DNA of 21,752 bases. It comes from Bacteroidota bacterium (GTDB lineage: Bacteria > Bacteroidota > Bacteroidia > Chitinophagales > Chitinophagaceae). Shown here in pieces: positions 1 through 6,853 of the stretch (positions within the stretch are counted from its first letter, which is position 1; each line of letters opens with the position of its first letter). A model generated the notes under the pieces. The model saw only the letters and a program-made list of their open reading frames with translations, had not been told where the DNA came from and made no database searches. The position numbers were made by a program, and so were the translations under genes. The stretch lies in contig CANGMV010000001.1 in assembly GCA_947454745.1 (NCBI GenBank), forward strand, positions 1-21,752, read 5' to 3'.

Positions 1-486
1 AATTTAGATTTCCATCCGCATCCATTGGACGGATTGCATATTGAAAATACTTTGTCCTATGTGCGTGGTGAATTTAACACGCCGGTTGACTATAGTAAAA
101 ACTTACCCACCATTCCACCGTTTAGATGGTTGAGTGAAATTAAATATGAGTTTGGCAATTCACCGGGCATCAGCAAAAACAATTATGTATCCGTGCAGTT
201 GGACAATGTTTCGAGCCAAAATAATTCATTCACGGGATACAATACCGAAACTGCTACACAAGGCTATACGCTTATTAATGTAGGCATGGGTACACATATT
301 AAACACAACGGCAAACAAGTATGTAGTTTAAGTTTGGTTGCACAAAACCTAAGTGATGTAGCGTATCAAAATCATTTGAGTCGATTAAAATACACCGACG
401 AAAATTTAGCCACTGGCCGAATGGGTGTATACAATATGGGCCGCAACTTTAGTGTAAAGTTGAATGTACCGTTGGTGTTTGATTAA
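1..486 (+). CDS. TonB-dependent receptor, C-terminal fragment (5' end outside window)
   Basis: The reading frame is open from the first base, so this is the 3' end of a longer gene. The TTG at 25 is an internal leucine codon, not a start. The visible 161 residues begin NLDFHPHPLDGLHIENTLSY, a common closing section of Bacteroidetes outer-membrane receptor barrels, followed by alternating polar/hydrophobic strands. They include the stretch VCSLSLVAQNLSDVAYQNHL and the end FSVKLNVPLVFD, with an aromatic residue next to last, as usual for BAM-inserted barrels. Such receptors import siderophores, cobalamin or oligosaccharides with energy from TonB-ExbBD. The substrate cannot be told because the plug domain is missing. 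It ends shortly before the palindromes of the next gene and has no obvious link to the polysaccharide locus. Confidence 0.85.
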   Translation, partial: NLDFHPHPLDGLHIENTLSYVRGEFNTPVDYSKNLPTIPPFRWLSEIKYEFGNSPGISKNNYVSVQLDNVSSQNNSFTGYNTETATQGYTLINVGMGTHIKHNGKQVCSLSLVAQNLSDVAYQNHLSRLKYTDENLATGRMGVYNMGRNFSVKLNVPLVFD

Positions 487-498
487 ATAAATATTTTG

Positions 499-544
499 AA
501 TTACTCATTACATTGAGTAATTTTACTCACTACATTGAGTAAAA
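499..544. promoter_or_regulatory. Tandem palindromic operator-like sites upstream of the ATPase gene
   Basis: Two dyads lie side by side. The first spans 499-522 (arms AATTACTCA and TGAGTAATT) and the second 521-544 (arms TTTTACTCA and TGAGTAAAA). Both have a 6-nt spacer ending in TACAT. The 20-bp cores differ at one base and repeat with a 22-bp period. A possible Bacteroidetes promoter coincides: TTTG at 495-498, 19 nt, then TAATTTTA at 518-525, one mismatch from TAnnTTTG. Site 1 would fill the spacer and site 2 the start-site region, as expected for a repressor operator. The arms could also form two RNA stem-loops. The pattern is seen directly; the function is inference. Confidence 0.6.
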
Positions 545-552
545 TAATAAAC

Positions 553-1737
553 ATGTTTCAACGACCTCATTTACAAGTACTTAAGAATAGAATGCTAGAG
601 GATAGACGCTTTATTCAAGTGATTGTTGGACCTAGACAAGTAGGAAAAACCACGCTTATAGGTCAATTAATCAAAGAATTAGACATTTTAAGTCACTCCG
701 TTTCGGCCGATGCAGTTGCTGCCTCCAACACCATTTGGTTAAATCAACAATGGGAAATTGCAAGGCAGACGTTAAAGACACAAAAAGCAAGCGATTATTT
801 ATTGATAATTGACGAAATACAGAAAATTGACAATTGGAGTGAAACTGTAAAAGCGTTGTGGGACGAGGATACAAAAAATAATTGCAATTTAAAAGTGTTG
901 TTATTAGGATCATCTAGGTTGATATTACAAAGAGGATTAACTGAATCTTTGGCAGGAAGATTCGAAACAACTTATATGGGTCATTGGAGTTTGCAAGAAA
1001 TGAATACTGCTTTTGGATTTACGCCCGAACAATATGCTTGGTATGGAGGCTACCCAGGGTCTGCTTCGCTCATAAAAGACGAAATAAGATGGAAGCATTA
1101 TATTAAAGATTCCTTAATTGAAACAAGCATTTTAAAAGATGTATTAATGTTGGCAAGGATTGAGAAGCCAACTTTATTAAAACATCTTTTTGAAATTGGC
1201 TGTTTGTATTCTGGACAAGTATTATCGTATACAAAAATAATGGGTCAATTACAGGGAGCTGGAAACACAACAACGCTTTCGAACTATTTAAACTTATTAG
1301 ACACCGCTGGTTTATTAAGAGGAATTGAAAAATATTCTCCATCCATTATTCGCAAGAGGTCATCAAGTCCAAAATTTCAGGTACATAACACAGCATTAAT
1401 AAGTGGACAATCAGAGGAGCAGTTTAAAGAAATACAAAATAATCCTGCTGCCTGGGGGCGGATAGTAGAATCTGCAATTGGTGCTCACTTATTGAATCAT
1501 TCATTAACCATGGACTATGAATTAAATTATTGGAGAGAGGGAGATGCTGAAGTGGATTTTGTAATTTCAAAAAACAAAAAAACAATTGCTATTGAAGTAA
1601 AATCAAATAAAGCAAGTATTACCAATGGAATGAAGCAGTTCCAAAAACAATACGACCCACAAAAAATGATTTTAATAGGTGCAGATGGAATGAAGTGGCA
1701 GGATTTTTTAATGATGAATCCTAATGATTTGTTTTAA
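553..1737 (+). CDS. AAA-family ATPase with C-terminal DUF4143 domain
   Basis: The protein has 394 residues if it starts at the ATG at 553. An in-frame TTG at 535 lies inside a palindrome and is unlikely as a start. The N-terminal half is an AAA_14-type P-loop ATPase, with Walker A GPRQVGKTT at residues 26-34 and Walker B YLLIIDEIQ near 82-90. LLLGSS near 117-122 may be a sensor strand. The C-terminal DUF4143 part carries AEVDFV near 333-338 and IEVKS near 347-351, an arrangement like the D...ExK centre of the PD-(D/E)xK nuclease fold. The family is widespread in bacteria and archaea and often occurs alone. Its biochemical role is poorly known, and DNA-related or defence-related roles have been suggested. 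It stands between unrelated genes, consistent with a mobile single-gene cassette, and its tandem upstream dyads suggest self-regulation. The family call is firm and the function open. Confidence 0.88.
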   Translation: MFQRPHLQVLKNRMLEDRRFIQVIVGPRQVGKTTLIGQLIKELDILSHSVSADAVAASNTIWLNQQWEIARQTLKTQKASDYLLIIDEIQKIDNWSETVKALWDEDTKNNCNLKVLLLGSSRLILQRGLTESLAGRFETTYMGHWSLQEMNTAFGFTPEQYAWYGGYPGSASLIKDEIRWKHYIKDSLIETSILKDVLMLARIEKPTLLKHLFEIGCLYSGQVLSYTKIMGQLQGAGNTTTLSNYLNLLDTAGLLRGIEKYSPSIIRKRSSSPKFQVHNTALISGQSEEQFKEIQNNPAAWGRIVESAIGAHLLNHSLTMDYELNYWREGDAEVDFVISKNKKTIAIEVKSNKASITNGMKQFQKQYDPQKMILIGADGMKWQDFLMMNPNDLF

Positions 1738-1788
1738 GTATTTGTAACTTGTATTTACGAATACCGTGAATTTTTTAAACAACTAATT

Positions 1789-3180
1789 ATGCATAAAAGA
1801 ATTTTATTGGCAATCACAACCTTATTGTGTTTAAGTGTTGGTGCGCAAACAAATAGTGAGAGCAAAGTATGGGTGAAGGATGCAAGTAAAGAAATGAGTA
1901 AGGGCTTAAATAAAGAAGAGCAAAAAATGCTTGCGTATATTGATGCAAATATGCCGAGGGCCATTGCCTTGTTAAAAGAATCGGTGAATATTAATAGTGG
2001 TACCTTGAATATAGAAGGTGTAAAAAAAGTTGGCGCCTTATTTGCAAAAGAATTACAAGCTGCAGGATTGAATACCGAATGGGTGGCGATGCCGGATTCG
2101 ATTAAACGTGCTGGGCATTTAGTCGCAATAACTGCGGCCGCATCTGCGCAAAGCTCAACACAAACTGTTTCAGCAAGTGCGAAAAAAGTAAAGGGAAAGA
2201 AATTATTTTTAATTGGACATTTGGATACAGTGTTTGAACCCGATATGCCCGCGAATCCTTTTACGATGTTAAACGATTCCACTGCAACGGGACAAGGTGC
2301 GAATGATATGAAGGGCGGTGATGTAGTAATGATTATTGCCTTACAAGCCTTGAACGCACAGGGCCTATTAAAGGATGCGGCAGTAACTGCTTACTTTACG
2401 GGCGACGAAGAACATGCAGGTTATCCTAGGGAAGTAAGCCGTGGTGATTTTATAAACAGGGCCAAGCAATCTGAAATTGCATTGGCTTTTGAAGGTGCGA
2501 ATGGTTTAAACTCGGTAGCCACTGCACGCAGGGGTGCGAGTGGTTGGCAATTGAATGTAACTGCAAAAACAGGACATAGCAGTGGTGTGTTTACACCTAA
2601 TGCAGGATATGGTGCCATTTATGAAGCAGCCAGAATCGTGAATGAGTTTAGAGTACAATTGAGTACCGAAAAATATCTAACCTTTAACCCTGGTGTGTTT
2701 ATTGGAGGATCCGATATGCAATATGAGGAAGCCAAGGCAACAGGTACGGCCATTGGAAAAACAAATATCATTTCACCTAACGCCGTGGTAACCGGTGATT
2801 TGCGATTCCTTACCGAACAGCAAAAAAACAATGCGCGCGCTAAAATGCAGCAAATTGTAAACCAAAACCTAACTGGCGCGCGCGCCACCATCAGCTTTCA
2901 GGACGGTATCCCTAGTATGGCGCCCACCCCAGGAAACGACAAAGTATTACAAGTTATAAGCGGCGTAACCACCGATATGGGCTTAGGCGCAACGGTAGCA
3001 GGCGACCCAGGCTCCCGTGGAGCCGGCGATATTAGCTATGTAGCACAATATATGGACTGTATTGACGGACTAGGCGCATCGGGAAGAGGTGCCCATGCCC
3101 CAGGTGAAACCATTCATTTGAACGAGTTTCCGGTATTAATTAAGCGCGCGGCATTGACCATGTATAGGTTGACGCGATAG
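1789..3180 (+). CDS. Secreted M20-family zinc metallopeptidase (carboxypeptidase G2-like)
   Basis: The protein has 463 residues. A signal peptide, MHKRILLAITTLLCLSVGAQ, predicts export to the periplasm or beyond. The di-zinc ligands of the M20 family are in order: H144 and D146 in GHLDTV, bridging D173 in GANDMKGG, catalytic E207 with E208 in TGDEEHAG, E235 in FEGANG, and H436 near the end in GRGAHAPGET. A dimerisation (lid) domain lies between, about residues 245-355. The family removes C-terminal glutamate or other residues from peptides or folates, or hydrolyses amides; the substrate here is unknown. A low-complexity Ala/Ser/Lys insert at about 115-137 just before the first ligand strand is unusual. 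The gene looks more GC-rich than its right-hand neighbours and contains GCGCGC runs. It seems to be transcribed separately from the polysaccharide genes. Confidence 0.9.
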   Translation: MHKRILLAITTLLCLSVGAQTNSESKVWVKDASKEMSKGLNKEEQKMLAYIDANMPRAIALLKESVNINSGTLNIEGVKKVGALFAKELQAAGLNTEWVAMPDSIKRAGHLVAITAAASAQSSTQTVSASAKKVKGKKLFLIGHLDTVFEPDMPANPFTMLNDSTATGQGANDMKGGDVVMIIALQALNAQGLLKDAAVTAYFTGDEEHAGYPREVSRGDFINRAKQSEIALAFEGANGLNSVATARRGASGWQLNVTAKTGHSSGVFTPNAGYGAIYEAARIVNEFRVQLSTEKYLTFNPGVFIGGSDMQYEEAKATGTAIGKTNIISPNAVVTGDLRFLTEQQKNNARAKMQQIVNQNLTGARATISFQDGIPSMAPTPGNDKVLQVISGVTTDMGLGATVAGDPGSRGAGDISYVAQYMDCIDGLGASGRGAHAPGETIHLNEFPVLIKRAALTMYRLTR

Positions 3181-3252
3181 AACAGAGAAAATGGAAGCGA
3201 ACCTAATTAAATAGCAAAAACGCAACCAAATAAAACATTATATAAATAAATA

Positions 3253-3278
3253 ATATTTAAAATGCTGTTTTTAAATAT
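3253..3278. other. AT-only dyad in the gap between peptidase and polysaccharide genes
   Basis: Perfect 10-bp arms ATATTTAAAA and TTTTAAATAT flank a 6-nt spacer TGCTGT, 73 nt after the peptidase stop. As RNA it would be a weak A-U stem without a T-run directly after it, so it is a poor terminator. It could be a binding site or chance in AT-rich DNA. The rest of the 181-nt gap (3181-3361) shows only the promoter candidate near 3330. Confidence 0.25.
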
Positions 3279-3329
3279 ATATTTTGTAAAATAAGATATA
3301 TTTCTTTTCTTCAATGGCAAATATCCCTC

Positions 3330-3337
3330 TACTTTTG
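3330..3337 (+). promoter_or_regulatory. Candidate Bacteroidetes -7 box for the first polysaccharide gene
   Basis: TACTTTTG is a perfect match to TAnnTTTG, 24 nt before the ATG at 3362. The same octamer occurs upstream of the exporter gene at 17064. No clear TTG -33 element lies at the usual 17-23 nt spacing, which lowers confidence. Confidence 0.4.
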
Positions 3338-3361
3338 CAAAACCAGCAATAATAGCGACCA

Positions 3362-4195
3362 ATGAATAAATCATTAATAGTAGTTACTTGGGACGGTAAA
3401 TCAAAGCCACTCAATTATATATATATCGACGCGGCAAGAAATTTTGATTTGCTCATATTTGACCATAGTGCGGAGGATCATTCAGCAGCTTTAAAGGAGC
3501 TGGATCCAACCTATTATTTAAGCACCAGAACAGAAAATAAAGGACAGGTATTTTACGAAGTATTTAAGCACTTGTATGCAAAGGATGAAATAAGGTATGA
3601 ATACATTGGAGTATTAGACGACGACATTTATACAAGCTACTCTGATTTAAATAAATTACTTTTCATAGGAGCTATGAATGGCCTGGATGTATTCCAACCC
3701 TGTATTGCACATGATAGTTATTACGATCACCGACAATTTACACATAAGCCAGGCTACCAATTGAAAGAAGAAAAATGGGTGGAGATCATGGCACCATTTT
3801 ATAGAGAATCATTATTTAAAGCAGCAGGTCCTTATTTTGATGAAACCATTTCTGGGCAAGGAGTTGATGTGTATTTAATGCCATGTTTACAACGCATACA
3901 AGGTTTAACCAATACAGCTGTAGTGCATGAAATACAAGTAAAACATTGCCGACCAGTACAGTCGGGAAAAAGATTATACTCCAACGGAAAATCCAATGTG
4001 CAGGAGATAAGCCACATAAGAGATTTAAGTATTGAGCTTATTAATAAGCATCCACAATATTTTGATGAAGCATTTAAGCAAACGATCATAAATGACATCT
4101 ATGCAAAAGACATTCCATTGACAAGGAAATGGAATCGTTTAACAGTGTTGTTCAAAAACCTGTACAAGGAAATCGTAAATCTTAGCTACAGATAG
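3362..4195 (+). CDS. DUF707-like putative glycosyltransferase
   Basis: The protein has 277 residues and no signal peptide or membrane segment, so it is probably cytoplasmic. It resembles the DUF707 family, which has a GT-A-like fold. The supporting features are an acidic cluster in EYIGVLDDDIYTS (DDD at residues 86-88, a likely metal/nucleotide-sugar site), the following DVFQPCIAHDS segment, then WVEIMAPFY, and a GQGVDVYLM segment where the family usually has a G-[WQ]G-x-D motif. It is the first gene of the polysaccharide run and sits just before the Wzz-like gene. The inferred role is adding a sugar to the lipid-linked repeat unit; donor and acceptor are unknown. The DUF707 assignment rests on motif memory, not a search, so another GT-A family is possible. 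Confidence 0.65.
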   Translation: MNKSLIVVTWDGKSKPLNYIYIDAARNFDLLIFDHSAEDHSAALKELDPTYYLSTRTENKGQVFYEVFKHLYAKDEIRYEYIGVLDDDIYTSYSDLNKLLFIGAMNGLDVFQPCIAHDSYYDHRQFTHKPGYQLKEEKWVEIMAPFYRESLFKAAGPYFDETISGQGVDVYLMPCLQRIQGLTNTAVVHEIQVKHCRPVQSGKRLYSNGKSNVQEISHIRDLSIELINKHPQYFDEAFKQTIINDIYAKDIPLTRKWNRLTVLFKNLYKEIVNLSYR

Positions 4196-4205
4196 TCATA
4201 TGTTC

Positions 4206-4213
4206 TAAATTTG
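4206..4213 (+). promoter_or_regulatory. Candidate -7 box before the first Wzz-like gene
   Basis: TAAATTTG matches TAnnTTTG in the 55-nt gap before the ATG at 4251. No -33 TTG is visible at normal spacing, so this may be an internal operon promoter or chance. Confidence 0.25.
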
Positions 4214-4250
4214 ATTATTAAAATGTATTTTTACATTAATTAAATTGATT

Positions 4251-5276
4251 ATGCCAAATTCAACACCTCAAACTATAAAGTACACCGAATTAAAGGAGGT
4301 AGGAAAAAGGTTTTTCAGCTATTTTTTAAGCCAGTACAAGTTCATCCTTATTGTCACCGTCATTACAAGTGCAGGAGGGTTGATTTACGGAAAATTACAA
4401 CCCTCCACTTATAAGGCAACAGCAACATTTATAGTAGAGGACAAGAGTGGAAGCAAGGGAGGAGGATTATCGGGCTTAGCTTCACAGTTTGGAATAGATA
4501 TGGGAAGTTTAACCGGCGGCGGAGGCGGATTATTTGACGGAGACAATATATTAGAGATTATGAAGTCTCGTAAAATCATCGAAGGAGTATTGTTGTCGAA
4601 GGTGGAAGACGAGATACCACAAAAGGGCTTGACCATTGCAGATTTTTATTTGGAGAACTCGCCAATAAAAGCAGCATTAGCAACCAAAAATATAAGCATT
4701 CAATCATTAGGTTTTTCAAAACTAACCGAGGATTCAAAACATACCATTCAACAGGATAGTGTTTTGTATCTAATATATTCGCGCATTAAGAAGGATTTGA
4801 ATGTAGATAAGCAAAATAAAAAGAGCACGATTATTACATTGGATATCAATTCGCCGAATCAAGTTTTTTCAAAAACATTTGTAGAAAAGTTATTGCAACA
4901 AACCAGTGCAATGTATATTGATATTAAAACAGGTAATCTTTCAAAGAGTATTGCCAAAATTCAAGGTAAGGCCGATTCATTACAAGCAGTACTAAGTTCA
5001 AAAGGTGATATCAGAAACTTTATAAATTTATCAGTTCCTAATGAAGGGATATCAAGAGACAAGAATGTTTCTAGTGCATTGTATGGTGAAGTAGTAAAAA
5101 ACTTAGAGACAATGAAGTTGTCTTTAATTAATCAAACACCAGTAATACAAGTATTGGATATGCCTAAATATCCATTATTAGATCAACGAACACCGGCAAG
5201 ATATCATTTATTAATAGGATTTGCATTGGGAATTGGAATTTCATTAGCCTATTCCTTGTATAAGTATACAGCATAA
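4251..5276 (+). CDS. Wzz-like chain-length determinant (polysaccharide co-polymerase), copy 1
   Basis: The protein has 341 residues from the ATG at 4251; a TTG two codons earlier is a less likely start. An N-terminal membrane helix lies at about 30-47 (KFILIVTVITSAGGLIYG) and a C-terminal one at about 318-337, with a periplasmic domain between, as in polysaccharide co-polymerases. After the first helix comes the Wzz-type sequence YKATATFIVEDKSG, then a glycine-rich stretch (GGGLSGLASQFGIDMG, then GGGGG), and NILEIMKSRKIIEGVL. There is no cytoplasmic tyrosine-kinase domain, so it is not a fused Wzc. It controls glycan length with the Wzy polymerase, or links polymerase and exporter. It is clearly paralogous to the protein at 19889, with which it shares the glycine-rich signature. 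Confidence 0.85.
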   Translation: MPNSTPQTIKYTELKEVGKRFFSYFLSQYKFILIVTVITSAGGLIYGKLQPSTYKATATFIVEDKSGSKGGGLSGLASQFGIDMGSLTGGGGGLFDGDNILEIMKSRKIIEGVLLSKVEDEIPQKGLTIADFYLENSPIKAALATKNISIQSLGFSKLTEDSKHTIQQDSVLYLIYSRIKKDLNVDKQNKKSTIITLDINSPNQVFSKTFVEKLLQQTSAMYIDIKTGNLSKSIAKIQGKADSLQAVLSSKGDIRNFINLSVPNEGISRDKNVSSALYGEVVKNLETMKLSLINQTPVIQVLDMPKYPLLDQRTPARYHLLIGFALGIGISLAYSLYKYTA

Positions 5277-5286
5277 ACATTGCAAC

Positions 5287-6102
5287 ATGCATCGTATATT
5301 TTTATTAAGAGCCTACGGTGATTTTGTTATTTTATTACAAGCTATCATTAGGAGCAAGCATAAGGGTAATTATCAGTTAGTGGCTTCCAAGCATTTGGAA
5401 GAATTGTATATCGCACTCTCCTCTAAAATTGATATAAGTGGCATTCAAATTGAATTTGTTGAATTTGGTATTACTAAAACACAGTTAGGTTTGTTTACAA
5501 ATAAGCATTTTGCAAGAATGGGAACATTGCAAGAAGTAAAAACGATCAAAGCATATGTTGAAGCACACCCAAATCAAAATGGCATAGACTATATAGAACA
5601 AGACAAACGTATTGGCTTATTAAATTTATTAACTGGTCATTCGTTTGAAGCTATCTTGTTTGAACAGCCTATTTATGCGACTTATGATTTGTTTTTTCAA
5701 AATGAACCAGCAAAAATATATTCACCACAAGGGCAAATAAATAAAATAGTGTTATTTCCAGATTCTCGATTGCCTAAAAAAAATATACCCGATCATTTAA
5801 TTGAGGAAATTGAAAATCAATTAACACAAAAGGAAAAAACAATCCAAGCAGCATATTTTAAAAAAATAAATAAGTCAACTGATTTAAGTTATGATTCATT
5901 TAGCAGGTTGATAAAAATTATTGAAGCAGCCGATTTTATAATTGGTGCCGATAGTTTGCCCATACATATTTGTAATTTATTACAAAAGCCACATTATATA
6001 TTGTATCCAACAGGCTATACAAAATTGTTTATGACGCCTTTTGCAAAAACGAATCAATTGTATGGTCAATTCGATTATTTCGATTTATCTATTTTACAAT
6101 AA
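5287..6102 (+). CDS. GT9 (heptosyltransferase)-like protein, short
   Basis: The protein has 271 residues and starts with ATG 10 nt after the Wzz-like stop, so it is probably co-transcribed. The N-terminus MHRIFLLRAYGDFVILLQAI resembles the opening strand/loop of ADP-heptose:LPS heptosyltransferases (GT9). The C-terminal half has VLFPDSRLPKKNIP near 154 and AADFIIGADSLPIHICNLL near 213, matching the GT9 donor-site pattern in which G-x-D-[ST]-x-P-x-H is conserved. It is shorter than typical GT9 enzymes (about 330-350 residues) and the inter-domain part looks reduced. It may be a small active GT-B transferase or a degenerate one. It is inferred to act in the cytoplasm on the lipid-linked oligosaccharide, with an unknown donor. 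Confidence 0.6.
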   Translation: MHRIFLLRAYGDFVILLQAIIRSKHKGNYQLVASKHLEELYIALSSKIDISGIQIEFVEFGITKTQLGLFTNKHFARMGTLQEVKTIKAYVEAHPNQNGIDYIEQDKRIGLLNLLTGHSFEAILFEQPIYATYDLFFQNEPAKIYSPQGQINKIVLFPDSRLPKKNIPDHLIEEIENQLTQKEKTIQAAYFKKINKSTDLSYDSFSRLIKIIEAADFIIGADSLPIHICNLLQKPHYILYPTGYTKLFMTPFAKTNQLYGQFDYFDLSILQ

Positions 6103-6103
6103 T

Positions 6104-6832
6104 ATGCAAGCCTCCATACCTACATATATATTATACTCCGAAAGGGAAACCGAAAGGGCGGTAAGCATTAAGGTTTTTAAAAAAACATTTACGCAACTCA
6201 CTATTGTACCATCGGTATATCCAAAGTACACCCATGTTCCCTATTTAGAAAAGCTGATACAAAAGTCAAAAGAGAGAACAGGAGCTGCATTAAAACCAAG
6301 TGAAATAGGGTGTTTATTAGGACACCGAAAAATATGGCAGGACATAGTAAGAAAAGCCAGCAATGACCAGGAGCATTATTTGGTAATGGAATCGGATAGT
6401 AAAATATTGGATATGCCGATATTATCAAGTGAGTTTAAAAAATACACACAGCCCTTTGACCTATTTTTTTGGGGAGCCTGGGATGGACATATTAGCATAA
6501 AACGAAGTAGTATTTTATACCATGAAAATGGCCACAAAGTAGGAACGCCCTTAATAAAGTCGGTGTATTGTACTTATGGATATTCTATCAATAAAAAAGC
6601 CGCTCAATATTTACTCGCACAAACTCGAAAAATATCCTATCCTGTAGATATGTTCAAGCATTTTGTAGCGCCGGGAAGTATAAAAATAGGCGGAATTCAA
6701 AAGGAAATTATCAGTACATGGTCTAATATGGGAAGTTATATTCGCAGCAATACCATTGGATCCAGCATTAAGCGCTTTTTAATATTATTGGTGTTTACCA
6801 CGAGAAATGCAATACAAGCATTTTTTTCATAA
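6104..6832 (+). CDS. Glycosyltransferase family 25 protein
   Basis: The protein has 242 residues from the ATG at 6104, one base after the preceding TAA; the upstream in-frame TTG at 6041 would overlap the GT9-like gene by 60 bp and is not favoured. GT25 hallmarks are present: an N-terminal YILYSERETER strand, SEIGCLLGHRKIW at 66-78 (family pattern GExGCxxSH), then YLVMESDSKI near 92-101, and CTYGYSINKKAAQYLL, which matches the family's Y-x-I-[ST]-x-x-A-A-x-x-L segment. The usual metal-binding EDD is ESD here (96-98), so one acidic residue is replaced. LPS GT25 enzymes commonly add galactose or glucose. The inferred role is extending the repeat unit. The tight spacing fits translational coupling within the operon. 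Confidence 0.8.
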   Translation: MQASIPTYILYSERETERAVSIKVFKKTFTQLTIVPSVYPKYTHVPYLEKLIQKSKERTGAALKPSEIGCLLGHRKIWQDIVRKASNDQEHYLVMESDSKILDMPILSSEFKKYTQPFDLFFWGAWDGHISIKRSSILYHENGHKVGTPLIKSVYCTYGYSINKKAAQYLLAQTRKISYPVDMFKHFVAPGSIKIGGIQKEIISTWSNMGSYIRSNTIGSSIKRFLILLVFTTRNAIQAFFS

Positions 6833-6853
6833 CATTTTTAGTATTTTTAAATA

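Noticed and set aside
1755..2282. 175-codon open frame on the minus strand across the start of the peptidase gene
   Set aside because: It lies antisense to a gene with complete M20 zinc-ligand motifs and a signal peptide, and its translation shows no recognisable domain.
4500..4545. GGC/GGA-rich run that could be read as a DNA repeat
   Set aside because: It encodes the glycine-rich segment typical of these Wzz-like proteins and is not a regular tandem repeat.
6041..6103. Upstream TTG start for the GT25 gene
   Set aside because: It would overlap the GT9-like gene by 60 bp and add residues before the family's normal N-terminal strand; the ATG at 6104 fits better.
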